Positions 39,142 through 48,777 are shown, counted from the first letter of the stretch. The stretch: DNA of 62,799 nucleotides from Chthonomonas sp. UBA2785 (GCA_002352215.1 DEIB01000042.1:1-62799); one strand, 5' to 3'. A program made the numbers and translations. The notes: generated by a model from the letters alone, not told the origin.

Positions 39142-42100
39142 TTACCCAGCCGTTTCCAAGCGCACCGTGAGAATCCCGAAGGGCCGATAATCCAGCGTCA
39201 CGGTCTCTTCGTCGCACGGCAAGGCTTCGCCCGGCACCTCTTCCATGTTGGCGAGGCACGCATGCCGAATGGGCTGACCCAGGGAGAGGAACGCCCGGCC
39301 CCGCGCCCCGTGACACTCGTAAAGCCGAACGATGAGGGCCTTGCCATCCTCGCTACGCTTGACCGATTCGATCACGAGGTTCGGATCATCCACGGTGATG
39401 AGCCGCCCCGTCCGGGTGCGAGTTCCTCGGCGCGCGGCCAGCGGCACTACGTGGACCGGCGCATTCACGGCGTAGCTGCTGGCCACCACCGGGCTTTGCG
39501 TGAGGCCCTCATAGTGCGGGAGCAGGACGTAAGTGAAGCGGTGGCGGCCCATGTCGCACTCCGGGTCCGGGGCCTTGGGGGCGCGGAGGAGGCTCAGGCG
39601 CACGGTGTCGCCCAGCACGTCGTGGCCGTACTTGCCCGTGTTGATCAGAGCCACGCCTTGGCCGGCCTCGCTGAGGTCCACCCACTTTTGCGCGCAAACC
39701 TCGAACTTCGCCTCATCCCAGCTCGTGTTGCGGTGGGTGGGTCGCGAAACGTGCCCAAACTGGATCTCGCACTTGGCGTGGTCGGTGTGGACGTTGAGCG
39801 GGAACGCCACCTTGAGCATCTTATTCTCCTCATGCCAGTCAATCTCGGTATCGAACCGCACGCCCGGGGTGGGGCCGAGGCTGATCCGCTGGCGAATGCG
39901 GCTGTTGCCAAACGAGCGCACCGTTTCGTACGCGATGCGCACGGGGCCTCGCTCAACAATCTCCACCGAATCGGCCCGCAAGAGATCACGGCCGGTCTCG
40001 AAAGCAAACGCATCGACGTCCCACGCGCTCCAAAAGAGGGGATTGTCATCGAAGAGTTGGAAGACGTTGGCCAGGGCCCCGGGGCGAATGAACTCGAGGG
40101 GTTCGTTGTCCTGGCTACGCAGGCTGGTGATGTGGCCGTTGGCGTCAAATCGGACGGCCCAGTGCTCGTTCTCGATCCGGCGCGCAGAGTGGCGCAGGTG
40201 GAGGTTGGGCGCGCCCTCTTCCGCCCGGAACGTACCGAGCGTGACACCCTCCTGGCTGCTTTCCGGGGTCGCAAAGATCAGCTTGCGCTCGTCAAAAGCT
40301 TCCACCAACTGCACGGGTAGGACTTCGTCGGATGTCACCAAGGCCCCGGGAGTTTCCCGGTCGGCGGGCCACGGCAAGCTGGCTTCGCTGGTCACGTGAG
40401 CAAAGTGGAAAATCGCCACCGGATCCTCGCCGGATTGCGTTTCAAAGTCACGGGCCAGGGCGGTGATTTTCTCCGCGATGATGGCCTCCGCTCCTTCCCG
40501 CACCCGGGCGTAATCCTGGTCGCTGTCCTCATAGACTTCCCGGACACTGCTGCCCGGGATAATGTCGTGGAACTGGTTGAGGAGCACGAGCTTCCACAGC
40601 CGCTCCAAAGCCTCGGCGGGGTACGGCCCCGGGGCCATGGCGCTGAGGAGTTCCGCGTCACGCAAGAGGAACTCGCACTCGCGGTTCGCCCGCTTGTTGG
40701 CGGCCTGGCTGGTGTAGGTGCCCCGGTGCAGTTCTAGGTACAGCTCACCCACCCATGTGCGCAAGTCTTGGCTTTCTTCATAGGCGGCGGCGAAGAAATC
40801 CACGGCGCGGCGCTTGGCTTCCACGGCTGGCAAACCGGGCATCCGCCGGGCGCGGTGGAGCATGTTGAGGTGAGTTTCGGTAGGGCCACCCCCGCCGTCT
40901 CCCCACCCGAAGAGCAGAAGCGAGCGATCGCTGCGGGCGTGGTCGCGGTGCTGCCGCACGCTCTGTAAAATCACCTTGGGGAAGGCGTCCGCAACGTAAG
41001 TGTCCGCCGGCGGGAAGTGCGTCCACACCTTGGTGCCGTCAATCCCTTGCCACCAAAACGTATTGTGCGGGATCTTGTTTTGCTGGTTCCAGCTCAGCTT
41101 TTGGGTGAGGAAGTACTTGATCCCAAATCCTTCCAGAATCTGCGGCAAGCTGGCGGCGTAACCGAACACATCGGGGAGCCACATGTCGTGGGTTTCCACC
41201 CCGAACTTCTCGCGGAAATACCGGCGCCCGTACAGGAACTGCCGCACCAGGCTTTCCCCGCCCGCCATGTTGCAGTCGGCTTCCACCCACATGCTGCCCA
41301 CCACTTCCCACTGGCCCTTTTTCACCATTTGGCGGATTCTCTGGAAGAGCGCGGGATGATCCTGTTCCAACCACTCGTACTGGCTGGCCTGGGAGTGTGC
41401 GAACACGTACTCGGGGTGCCGCTCCATCATCTCCAGTTGCAGGGCGGTGGTGTGCGCCATCTTGAGACGGGTGACGCTAAGCGGCCACAGCCACGCGGTG
41501 TCGAGGTGGGCGTGGCCGACGGGTGTGATGGTGTGGGAGACTTCGCCCACTTGAGCTTCAAGCCGGTCGCGGATAAGACGGCGGCACTGGTTGATGGTGC
41601 GGCGGCGCTCGGGGTCAAACGTGTTGCAGGTTTCGTTGAGCGCCCGCACGGCGTGGGCGCGGAGGGGGTCGGTTTCGGGCAGAGATTCGGCCAACGAAAG
41701 CACAAACATCACGTCGTACGTGAGTTGCAGAAGCTCGGCATCTACCACCATAAGGTGGAATCCGCGAAACTCGGCCGGGAGTTCGGTGCGAGGCTTTTCC
41801 TTGCCGTGGACTGTGGTTTCTAAGTTGGGTGCGTAGGTTTGGGCAAAGATGGTGAGGTTCTCGTCACCTTCCGCGCGATCGAGCAGACGGTGGGTGAGGT
41901 GTGCCCAGTCCAGGGCCCCGACAATGGCTTCGTCCCGCCAAATCGTGCATTCCAGCGGCACCACGCCGCCGTACGCGCCGGGGTTCTCGATCACGGATTC
42001 GGGATTCTCGTAACCGAGCACCACCGGCATCCCCGCCCAATCGGCGGGCACCCGGGCAGAAACTTGATACCAGCCTTCGCTATAGGTGGGGCCCCAGCGG

Positions 42101-42291
42101 AAGCCCGGTTCGATCGTTTGCCAGCCTTTGGCACGCCGCGCGGCCCGGGCGTTCGGGAATGAACCCGCCAGGAACTTCGTGGTGGTGGGGACATGTTTGA
42201 CCACCAGCCGTCCTTTGAGCTCACGATCCAGAAACTGTTTGGCGCGCCGTAGCTGGTTCGGTTCGAACTTGTCCATTCCGGTTGCCAGCAT
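39142..42291 (-). CDS. Alpha-mannosidase, glycoside hydrolase family 38
   Basis: A 1049-aa GH38 enzyme that trims alpha-mannosides. After an N-terminal ancillary domain (about 1-250), GHAHLDTAWLWPL (about 262) has the zinc His and Asp; GSMWVEADCNMAGGESLVRQ follows; WLPDVFGY (about 374) has the catalytic nucleophile Asp. The C-terminal half is the beta-sandwich region. No signal peptide is apparent, so it acts in the cytoplasm. Start could be ATG 42291 or ATG 42276; neither has a good ribosome site. It is a long single gene, divergent from the DprA-like gene. Confidence 0.92.
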   Translation of the reverse strand: MLATGMDKFEPNQLRRAKQFLDRELKGRLVVKHVPTTTKFLAGSFPNARAARRAKGWQTIEPGFRWGPTYSEGWYQVSARVPADWAGMPVVLGYENPESVIENPGAYGGVVPLECTIWRDEAIVGALDWAHLTHRLLDRAEGDENLTIFAQTYAPNLETTVHGKEKPRTELPAEFRGFHLMVVDAELLQLTYDVMFVLSLAESLPETDPLRAHAVRALNETCNTFDPERRRTINQCRRLIRDRLEAQVGEVSHTITPVGHAHLDTAWLWPLSVTRLKMAHTTALQLEMMERHPEYVFAHSQASQYEWLEQDHPALFQRIRQMVKKGQWEVVGSMWVEADCNMAGGESLVRQFLYGRRYFREKFGVETHDMWLPDVFGYAASLPQILEGFGIKYFLTQKLSWNQQNKIPHNTFWWQGIDGTKVWTHFPPADTYVADAFPKVILQSVRQHRDHARSDRSLLLFGWGDGGGGPTETHLNMLHRARRMPGLPAVEAKRRAVDFFAAAYEESQDLRTWVGELYLELHRGTYTSQAANKRANRECEFLLRDAELLSAMAPGPYPAEALERLWKLVLLNQFHDIIPGSSVREVYEDSDQDYARVREGAEAIIAEKITALARDFETQSGEDPVAIFHFAHVTSEASLPWPADRETPGALVTSDEVLPVQLVEAFDERKLIFATPESSQEGVTLGTFRAEEGAPNLHLRHSARRIENEHWAVRFDANGHITSLRSQDNEPLEFIRPGALANVFQLFDDNPLFWSAWDVDAFAFETGRDLLRADSVEIVERGPVRIAYETVRSFGNSRIRQRISLGPTPGVRFDTEIDWHEENKMLKVAFPLNVHTDHAKCEIQFGHVSRPTHRNTSWDEAKFEVCAQKWVDLSEAGQGVALINTGKYGHDVLGDTVRLSLLRAPKAPDPECDMGRHRFTYVLLPHYEGLTQSPVVASSYAVNAPVHVVPLAARRGTRTRTGRLITVDDPNLVIESVKRSEDGKALIVRLYECHGARGRAFLSLGQPIRHACLANMEEVPGEALPCDEETVTLDYRPFGILTVRLETAG

Positions 42292-42316
42292 AGCACCGGA
42301 TTTGACCGTCCCGGGC

Positions 42317-42322
42317 TATCCT
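42317..42322 (+). promoter_or_regulatory. -10-like box for leaderless DprA-like gene
   Basis: TATCCT ends 6 bp before the ATG at 42329, with no ribosome site between. A -35 is not obvious. Confidence 0.4.
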
Positions 42323-42328
42323 AGAACC

Positions 42329-43252
42329 ATGGATGCGTTGCGGATGCGGGAGGCTTCGGTGCTGGCCGCGCTGTACGCACCGGAGAGCCCGTTCCGGCTG
42401 GCGTCGCCGCGGGATTGGCCGCAACTGGCGGCGCTCATGGCCCGGTCCGGCACCCCCGCCGAGCTCCTGGCACAAGCGGGTTATCAGCCCCTTGCCGAGG
42501 CCCTCACCCCGGCGGCCTTGGAGTGGGGCTGGCACGCGGTGAGCCAGGGGCACGTGCTGACGGCCGCCCATGCCGAATTCCCCCGGGGCTGGCTGACGTT
42601 ATTGGGCAAATCCGCGCCCCCGGCCTTGTCGCTGACCGGAGTGGTTTCCGCCGGGCGGGCGGTAGGCGTGGTGGGTTCGCGTGACCTCACGGACCCCCAG
42701 CGCGCCTGGGCCCGCGAGGTGGGGGCGTGGCTGACGGCCCATGGCTGGATGATTGTAAGTGGGGGTGCCCGGGGCACCGATGCCGAAGCCGCAGCGGGGG
42801 CACGCTCCACCGGGCCGGGAGCCCGGGTCGTCGAGATTCTGGCCCACGGGGGTGATGGACGCGAGACCCCGACCTGCCTGCGGTTGCTGCCCACCGGGGC
42901 CGGCTTCGATGTGGCCGTGGCGCACCAGCGGAACGAACTCATCCACGCCTGGAGCGGAGTGAGTGTCATCCTGGCCTCACAGTCCGGCGCGGGGGGCACC
43001 TGGACGGGCACCGTGCGCGCGATGCGCCGCTGGGGCCTGCAGGCGCTGGTCTATCAAGACGGGAGCCCGGGCGCGCAGGGATTGGTGGAAGCGGGCGGCA
43101 CGCCGTGGACGACCTTGGCCGAACTGGAGCTGCGCCTTGCCGCCGCCGCGCCGCTGCGCACCCCGCAACTATTCGATCTCACCGACGACTCCGGGGGCGA
43201 TGCTCCGATGCGAGTGCGCGAAGCCCCGGTGCGATGGGTGACTTTGAGCTAG
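42329..43252 (+). CDS. DprA/Smf-like Rossmann-fold protein
   Basis: A 307-aa protein with the DprA-type core: AVGVVGSRDLTDPQRAW, then GWMIVSGGARGTDAEAA, in place of the usual SGLARGID. The following segment (RVVEILAHGG) and VAVAHQRNELIHAWS fit, but the FP.RNR.I and VVEA.xxSGSL motifs are altered. DprA loads RecA on incoming DNA in natural transformation; the divergence here leaves that role uncertain, and a LOG-like activity cannot be excluded. An N-terminal helical region (1-100) may be a Smf-type SAM domain. Its stop overlaps the ruvC stop by 4 bp. Confidence 0.65.
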   Translation: MDALRMREASVLAALYAPESPFRLASPRDWPQLAALMARSGTPAELLAQAGYQPLAEALTPAALEWGWHAVSQGHVLTAAHAEFPRGWLTLLGKSAPPALSLTGVVSAGRAVGVVGSRDLTDPQRAWAREVGAWLTAHGWMIVSGGARGTDAEAAAGARSTGPGARVVEILAHGGDGRETPTCLRLLPTGAGFDVAVAHQRNELIHAWSGVSVILASQSGAGGTWTGTVRAMRRWGLQALVYQDGSPGAQGLVEAGGTPWTTLAELELRLAAAAPLRTPQLFDLTDDSGGDAPMRVREAPVRWVTLS

Positions 43253-43734
43253 CGAGGAAGAGGGCGATCCGGGATCATCCACGCGCCCGCGATGGCCACC
43301 GCAAGAGCGTCGCACACGTCGTCCGGCTTGGGGGCTTGCGCCAGGCCCAGCAAGCGGGTGACCATGAACTCCACCTGCCTCTTGTCGGCGTTGCCCTGCC
43401 CTACCACTGCCTTTTTGACTTCGGGAGGTGTGATTTCGTACGTTTCCAGGCCGGAGCGCGCGGCTTCGCACAGCACCGCTCCCAGCGCCTTCGCGACGTC
43501 CATCGCCGTCGTGGAATTGCGATTGAAGAACAGTCGCTCCGTCACCAGCCGGTCAATGGGGTGCGCCGTGATGAGTTCGCGGGCCTGATCCGCCAGCGAC
43601 ACCAACCGCGGACCGAGGGGGCCGGGCGGGGTGTGAAAGAGACCGTAGGCCACGGGTTCGATGCGGCTCCCTGAGCGCCGAATGAGGCCGTAGCCCATGC
43701 GTTCTAATCCTGGGTCAATGCCGAGAATCAGCAC
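43249..43734 (-). CDS. ruvC: Holliday-junction endonuclease RuvC
   Basis: A 161-aa RNase H-fold nuclease that cleaves Holliday junctions. Catalytic acids are Asp7 (LGIDPGL), Glu66 (VTERLFF) and Asp138/Asp142 (KPDDVCDALA). It starts at GTG 43734, 2 bp after the mutL stop, so the pair is co-transcribed. ruvA and ruvB are not in the window. Confidence 0.96.
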   Translation of the reverse strand: MLILGIDPGLERMGYGLIRRSGSRIEPVAYGLFHTPPGPLGPRLVSLADQARELITAHPIDRLVTERLFFNRNSTTAMDVAKALGAVLCEAARSGLETYEITPPEVKKAVVGQGNADKRQVEFMVTRLLGLAQAPKPDDVCDALAVAIAGAWMIPDRPLPR

Positions 43735-43736
43735 GG

Positions 43737-45674
43737 TTACCGCTTGAACCGCCGGGCGATGTCAGACGTGGGGATGAGGATCGTAATGGGACGACCATGC
43801 GGACAGAAGAAGGGGTTGTCCAGCGTGGCGAGGTCCTCCACGAGCTTCTTCATCTCGGCCTCAGCGAGCGGATCGCCCGCCTTGACGGCCATCTTGCACG
43901 CGGCCATGGCAAAGACGTCGGCGGTGCCGGTGCCGAGGCACCCGGCGGCCCGGCCCTCAGCGAGTTCATCCAGGACATCCCGCAGAACAGACAACGGCGA
44001 GCGACCCCGCCAGATCGCGGGCACCCCACGCACCAGGAACGACTCTGGCCCAAATGGCTCCACATCAAAGCCCGCCCGGGCTAGCTCGGCGAGATTTTGC
44101 TGAGCGATGAGCGCCGAAGCGCGGCTCAAATGCAAGGTCTCGGGGGTGAGAAGGGGCTGAACGGGCACGCCGTCGCGGGCGCGCTCGGCCCACAGGCGCT
44201 CGTAAAGGATGCGCTCGTGCGCCACGTGCTGGTCAATCACGATCAGCCCGTGCGGCGAATCGCCCAGGATGAACGTGGCCGCCCACTGACCAATGAGTCG
44301 AAACTCGTGGAGCAGATCGGGAAGGACGCCCGTGACGCCCCCCGTCGCGCCCAGCGAAACACCATCCGCCAGGCCGCTCGAGCCCCCCGCAAAGGGCCGC
44401 GCAAACAAAGTGCCCGCGCCCAGCCAAGCCGGGCTCTCTTCACTCCCCAGCGGTGCCTGCGCCCGCTGCGACATGCCGAACGCCCCCGGCCCCCACGGCA
44501 TCTCGTGCGGGCTCCCGGGCGGTAAATCGCCCCGGGCATCCCGCGCTGCCTCATTGGCCAGGTGCACGGCCTCGGCTCCCGGCACCATCCCGCTGGCCGC
44601 CACGGCCCGCTTGATGGCCGAGACCATCGCCCGGAAGACGGTGCTCTCATCCCGGAACTTGACCTCACTCTTGGTGGGCGAGACATTGACATCCACGCCC
44701 GCCGGGTCCGTCCAAATCATGAGGGCCGCGAGGGGGAAGCGTCGCTCGGGCGTCCAGGCCCGGAAGGCTTGGTCAATCGCGGCCATCAGCGTCTTGCTCC
44801 GCACCGGGCGGCCGTTGACCCACAGCCACTGGTGGGTGCGGGTAGCCCGGCTGACGTGGGGCGGGCTCACCATCCCCGTCAGTCGCACGCCGTCTTGGTA
44901 GTGATCTACCGGCAACAGCGCGGCGGTGAGGTCACGCCCCCAGACCTCTTGCAACGTGGTGGCAAAATCGCCCGAGCCGCTGGTGCGCAGAGCCTCGTGG
45001 GCGGGGCCACCCGCCGCGTGCCGCAACGTAAAGGCCACATCCGGCCGGGCAATGGCGTGGCGGGAGACGGCATCCACGATGGCGGAGAGCTCGGTGGCGT
45101 CAGTCCGCAGGAATTTGAGCCGCGCCGGGACGTTAAAGAACAAGTCCTCCATCGAGACGGTGGTGCCGCGCGGGCCGGCGTCACCCGAACTGACCTGCAC
45201 TTGTCCGCCGTGGGCCGTCACCACCACTCGCGCCCCGTGCGCAATCCCGGAACTCAGCCGGAACTTGGAGACCGACGCCAGCGTGGGTAGCGCCTCGCCC
45301 CGGAACCCCATGGTGGAGACGGCCAGCAAGTCCTCGGCGCGGGTGATCTTGCTGGTGGCGTGGCGCTCTAGGGCCAGCAACACCTGGTCTTCGGTCATCC
45401 CGATGCCGTTATCCGAAACTCGGATCAACGCCCGCCCGGCCCGCTCGAGGTCAATCTCGATGCGGGTGGCCCCGGCGTCCAGGGCGTTCTCGACGAGCTC
45501 TTTGACCGCCGAGGCGGGCCGCTCCACCACCTCGCCCGCCGCAATCTGGTTGATGGTCTGCGAATCGAGGCGACGAATCACCGGCAGATGGCCGGTTGCC
45601 TCCGGGCGCCCACCCGCCTCACCCTCCGGAGCCGGAAGATGAAAACCAGAGCGAGCAACGGCGGGGTCAGCCAT
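43737..45674 (-). CDS. mutL: DNA mismatch repair protein MutL
   Basis: A 645-aa MutL. The GHKL ATPase domain has ELVENALDAGAT, DNGIGMTE and TMGFRGEALPT. The C-terminal domain (about 440-645) has LIVIDQHVAHERILYERLW and ends CPHGRPITILI, where the last motif is the typical C-P-H-G-R-P. The endonuclease motif DQHA-x2-E-x4-E is present in part (DQHVAHERILYE), consistent with the nicking type. An N-terminal extension of about 30 residues precedes the usual start and may be overestimated. With ruvC it forms a repair operon. Confidence 0.95.
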   Translation of the reverse strand: MADPAVARSGFHLPAPEGEAGGRPEATGHLPVIRRLDSQTINQIAAGEVVERPASAVKELVENALDAGATRIEIDLERAGRALIRVSDNGIGMTEDQVLLALERHATSKITRAEDLLAVSTMGFRGEALPTLASVSKFRLSSGIAHGARVVVTAHGGQVQVSSGDAGPRGTTVSMEDLFFNVPARLKFLRTDATELSAIVDAVSRHAIARPDVAFTLRHAAGGPAHEALRTSGSGDFATTLQEVWGRDLTAALLPVDHYQDGVRLTGMVSPPHVSRATRTHQWLWVNGRPVRSKTLMAAIDQAFRAWTPERRFPLAALMIWTDPAGVDVNVSPTKSEVKFRDESTVFRAMVSAIKRAVAASGMVPGAEAVHLANEAARDARGDLPPGSPHEMPWGPGAFGMSQRAQAPLGSEESPAWLGAGTLFARPFAGGSSGLADGVSLGATGGVTGVLPDLLHEFRLIGQWAATFILGDSPHGLIVIDQHVAHERILYERLWAERARDGVPVQPLLTPETLHLSRASALIAQQNLAELARAGFDVEPFGPESFLVRGVPAIWRGRSPLSVLRDVLDELAEGRAAGCLGTGTADVFAMAACKMAVKAGDPLAEAEMKKLVEDLATLDNPFFCPHGRPITILIPTSDIARRFKR

Positions 45675-45814
45675 AAAGTGCGAGGATGAACCTCAGGGGA
45701 TCAGTTTAGTTTACGCCGATGCGTGCGCGTTTCCCTTTCTCCTCCCAAGAATAAGACGCCCGCCGCCCACCCGCTGATGCGCCGCGGTCCCGAAGTCTGA
45801 AAACGGGGCTACAG

Positions 45815-45838
45815 GTTCACGGGTGAACGTGCCGATAC
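45815..45838 (+). promoter_or_regulatory. Dyad next to a sigma-28-like -10 box upstream of motA
   Basis: GTTCAC-GG-GTGAAC (45815-45828) is a perfect 6-bp dyad. Two bases later GCCGATAC (45831-45838) resembles the sigma-28 -10 (GCCGATAA). A -35 (CTACA) lies about 17 bp upstream rather than 15. FlgM elsewhere in the window makes sigma-28 control plausible. Confidence 0.35.
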
Positions 45839-45877
45839 TGTTAGCAAGACCAGGTTTTCTGGACGGACTGCCCCCTC

Positions 45878-46735
45878 ATGTTTACTTTCATCGGGATCGT
45901 GCTCGCCGTCGTGATGATGCTCGTGGGTTACACGATGCACCACGGCAAAATTGCGGCCCTGATTGTGCCTTCCGAATACATCACGGTGGCAGGCATGGGT
46001 TTTGGCATCATGATCGCCAACAACGGTCTCCCGACCACAATCAAAGCGATCAAGGCCGCCATCGGGCTTCTCAAGCCGCCGCCGAATCAGAAGCAATACA
46101 TGGACCTGCTCAAGATGATGTTCCAGCTGTTCTCGGTGGCCCGGAAGGAAGGCTTGCTCGGCCTGGAACAACACGTCGAGAACCCTAAGGAATCGGCCAT
46201 CATCAGCAAGAATCCGTCGTTCCTGGCCAACCACCACGCTTGCGATTTCTTTTGCGACACGATGAAGGTCATCCTCACCGGTTCGGTGGGGCCGCATGAC
46301 CTCAGCGAAATGATGGAACTGGACCTTGAGGTCGCCCACGACGAAGAGCACCTGCTGGTGGACGCCTGGCAAGGCACCGGCGACGCGATGCCCGCCATCG
46401 GGATTATCGCGGCCGTGTTGGGGATCGTTATCACGATGGGCAAGATTGGCGGTGAAGCCGCCGTCATCGGGAAGTCTGTTGCCCAAGCCCTCGTCGGGAC
46501 GTTCCTCGGGATTCTTCTCGGCTACGGGGTCTACGCCCCCATCGCCCGCTCCATCGAACTCCGCATCAAGGCCGAAGGCCACTACATGAATTGCATCCGC
46601 CACGCCCTGTTTAGCTTTGCGCGCGGCGAATCGCCCATTACGTGCGTCGAGTTCGCTCGCCGCAATATCGAGCCTTCGCTCCGCCCCGGGTTTGCCGAAA
46701 TGGAAACCAGCGTGAAGGAAAAGGACGCCGCCTAA
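45878..46735 (+). CDS. motA: Flagellar motor stator protein MotA
   Basis: A 285-aa inner-membrane stator subunit forming the proton channel with MotB. TM segments occur at about 2-18, 32-50, 165-187 and 200-222; the large cytoplasmic loop (about 60-160) carries the residues that touch FliG. Features of the family include FGIMIANNGLP and GTFLGILLGYGVYAPIA. motB follows after 15 bp. Upstream are a dyad and a sigma-28-like box. Confidence 0.93.
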   Translation: MFTFIGIVLAVVMMLVGYTMHHGKIAALIVPSEYITVAGMGFGIMIANNGLPTTIKAIKAAIGLLKPPPNQKQYMDLLKMMFQLFSVARKEGLLGLEQHVENPKESAIISKNPSFLANHHACDFFCDTMKVILTGSVGPHDLSEMMELDLEVAHDEEHLLVDAWQGTGDAMPAIGIIAAVLGIVITMGKIGGEAAVIGKSVAQALVGTFLGILLGYGVYAPIARSIELRIKAEGHYMNCIRHALFSFARGESPITCVEFARRNIEPSLRPGFAEMETSVKEKDAA

Positions 46736-46750
46736 GGCCCTCCAAGCACC

Positions 46751-47662
46751 ATGCAAGACGGCGCACCGATCATTATCAAGAAGGTCAAAAAGGGTGGCCA
46801 CGGCCACCATGGCGGGGGCTGGAAGGTTGCCCTGGCTGACTTTATGACCTCGATGATGGCCTTCTTTATGGTCATGTGGATCGTCGGGATGAGCCAAGAG
46901 GATCGGGAAATCATCCAGGCTTACTTCAACGACCCGGCGGGATTTGACGCCAAGATGCCGCGCTCGGCGCTGAACATCGGCATTACGGGCGGGCCCACGA
47001 GCAAGGAAACCGGCAAAGCCGGGACCGGAACCACCCAAGAAGAGCGTGAACTCGACGAAGCCGTCAAGCTCAAGAACAATATCCAGCGTTCTCTGGAAGG
47101 CGACCCCGAACTCAAGGGTTTGGTGATGAGCGATAAAGTCGAAGTCAGCGTGAGCAGCGAAGGCGTGCTCGTTGAATTTATCGAGAACGAAGCCAACGGC
47201 GAAGTGTTCTTTGAGATCGGCTCGGCCACGGTTCGCCCTGCGGCACGCGCTTTGATTTCAAAGGTAGCGCCTCTGCTGGCCCAGAGCCGACGGCCGATGC
47301 AGATTGAAGGCCACACCGACCGTCGCCCGTTCCCGGGTACCGGTCGCGATAACTTTGACCTGAGCACGGAGCGCGCCCATACGGTGCGCCGCCTCATGGT
47401 GGCCAGCGGCGTGCAGCCTAAGCAGATTCTGCAAGTGGTGGGCTACGCCGATACGCGACCGCGCAACGGCCAGGACCCCATGCACTTTAGCAACCGGCGC
47501 GTCAGCGTGCTGCTTCCCTTCGCGATGACGAAGCCAGAGGATCGCCGCCTGCCCGTCGACGAGCTGAACCAGTCCATCGAAGGCATGTTCCGTGTGCCGA
47601 CTTCGCCGGACTTTTCATCACCCGCTCCAGCGCCGGTGGACCTGGATCCAGACTCAGAATAG
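46751..47662 (+). CDS. motB: Flagellar motor stator protein MotB
   Basis: A 303-aa stator partner. A cytoplasmic N-terminus rich in His/Gly/Lys precedes the single TM with VALADFMTSMMAFFMVMWIV, where Asp30 is the proton-carrying residue. The C-terminal OmpA-like domain (about 145-275) binds peptidoglycan: IEGHTDRRPF, LSTERAHTVRRLMV and NRRVSVLL. Length is typical. Together with motA it forms a complete proton-type stator. Confidence 0.95.
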   Translation: MQDGAPIIIKKVKKGGHGHHGGGWKVALADFMTSMMAFFMVMWIVGMSQEDREIIQAYFNDPAGFDAKMPRSALNIGITGGPTSKETGKAGTGTTQEERELDEAVKLKNNIQRSLEGDPELKGLVMSDKVEVSVSSEGVLVEFIENEANGEVFFEIGSATVRPAARALISKVAPLLAQSRRPMQIEGHTDRRPFPGTGRDNFDLSTERAHTVRRLMVASGVQPKQILQVVGYADTRPRNGQDPMHFSNRRVSVLLPFAMTKPEDRRLPVDELNQSIEGMFRVPTSPDFSSPAPAPVDLDPDSE

Positions 47663-47759
47663 GCGAGGCCCTAACGTTTTCCCCCGAGGAAACGGTCCTC
47701 TCGCGCGCCTTTCGTTGGGCATGCCTCGTCTGGACCCTTGAACGACACGGACGTCGCTT

Positions 47760-48059
47760 ATGGCTACCATCGCCGGAAATCTCTGGGAATACAACTTCGC
47801 CCGCATCATCGTGCTGGACGTCACTGACGACTATCGGCTCAGTCAGGGACCGGTGCCAATGGACTGCTACCCCGTCCTCAAAGAGGTGTGGGTGCCCATG
47901 TTCGAAATTGACGCGCGGCTTGCCGATCCCCAATTGGTAGAGGGGTACCTCTACGACTGGCACGAATCGCCGGATCGCCCGGACGCCCCGTGGTTTGTGG
48001 GCGTGGTCCACGCACAGCTACTGGTGGAAGCCGAAGCCCGGGCCTCATCCTCTCCTTGA
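47760..48059 (+). CDS. Hypothetical protein
   Basis: A 99-aa soluble protein of unknown function, with no motif I recognise. It has a run of aromatic residues (LWEYNFARI, YLYDWHES) and an acidic character. It lies 97 bp after motB on the same strand, so it could be part of the motility transcript or separate. A hairpin overlaps its stop codon. Confidence 0.55.
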   Translation: MATIAGNLWEYNFARIIVLDVTDDYRLSQGPVPMDCYPVLKEVWVPMFEIDARLADPQLVEGYLYDWHESPDRPDAPWFVGVVHAQLLVEAEARASSSP

Positions 48060-48079
48060 GGCCCGAGTCTCGGTTTTCG
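48040..48079 (+). terminator. Hairpin terminator after the 99-aa gene
   Basis: GGGCCTCA (48040-48047) and TGAGGCCC (48057-48064) form an 8-bp stem that includes the stop codon; CTCGGTTTTC follows. It sits in the convergent gap with the PEP-CTERM DNRLRE gene. Confidence 0.55.
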
Positions 48080-48081
48080 GG

Positions 48082-48777
48082 CTAGGCCGCGCGTCGGCGA
48101 CGGCGCAAGGCCAGCAGAGCGAGCCCACTGACAAGCAGGGTCGCCGGTTCCGGGACGGCTTGGTGCGTCACCGTCAGGTAAGGACGCAAGCTAACTTGCG
48201 GATGTTCTTTGCTGGCATAGATCAGGCGATTGGTGTCCGGCCCCAGCATGTGTAGCCCGTAATTGGCATGCGTACCGGCGTGCCACTCAGAAACGAGGGA
48301 TGTAATGTTGAACGTGTACCATTTCGTGACCTGGTTGCCCGACCACGTGGCGTAAGGGTTCACATTGGCTGCCCCCGTGGTGCCCACGGAATCTCCGCCC
48401 GGCGTGGACCAGGGCGTACCGGCCTGGCGGTCCAGCCACGTCGCTTGCATCTCTACCCAAGGGTTGGTAACTCGATAGATTTCGGTCGTCGTAACTCCCG
48501 ATCCAAAGCTGTTGTCCCCCCAGAGGTTGAGCGTGGCGCTGGTAATCACATCTCCGGCCGGGATGGACGAGAGATCGAATTGAACGAGCGAACGCTGGTC
48601 GTTGGTCGCCCCCGCGTTGTAAGTGGAGAAGATTTGATCGGCTCCGAAGATGCCCGTGGGTGAGAAAGTAAGCAAGCGAGTGTCTTGGGTGGGCGACAGC
48701 GTCGTCGTCGCGGCGCTACTTATGACAGCTCCACCAAGAAGGGCTGCGCTTCCCGTGACTCTTAGAAAGAGTTTCAT
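48082..48777 (-). CDS. PEP-CTERM protein with DNRLRE-like domain
   Basis: A 231-aa exported protein. Signal peptide (about 1-22), then a jelly-roll domain of the DNRLRE (carbohydrate-binding-like) type: TTLSPTQDTRLLTFSPTG, SLVQFDLSSIPAGDVITSAT and WVEMQATWLDRQAGTPW. It ends in VPEPATLLVSGLALLAL then an Arg-rich tail, the PEP-CTERM sorting signal. Start is ATG 48777 with AGGA just upstream; an ATG six codons earlier is in a hairpin. Likely surface-anchored by an exosortase encoded elsewhere. Confidence 0.82.
   Translation of the reverse strand: MKLFLRVTGSAALLGGAVISSAATTTLSPTQDTRLLTFSPTGIFGADQIFSTYNAGATNDQRSLVQFDLSSIPAGDVITSATLNLWGDNSFGSGVTTTEIYRVTNPWVEMQATWLDRQAGTPWSTPGGDSVGTTGAANVNPYATWSGNQVTKWYTFNITSLVSEWHAGTHANYGLHMLGPDTNRLIYASKEHPQVSLRPYLTVTHQAVPEPATLLVSGLALLALRRRRRAA

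Noticed and set aside
39262..40320. 352-codon plus-strand frame over the GH38 mannosidase
   Set aside because: Antisense shadow of a clear family-38 enzyme.
43249..43252. Overlap of DprA-like and ruvC stops as evidence for a frameshift
   Set aside because: Convergent 4-bp stop overlaps also occur at queF/hydrolase and ndk/LuxR, so it is normal compactness here.
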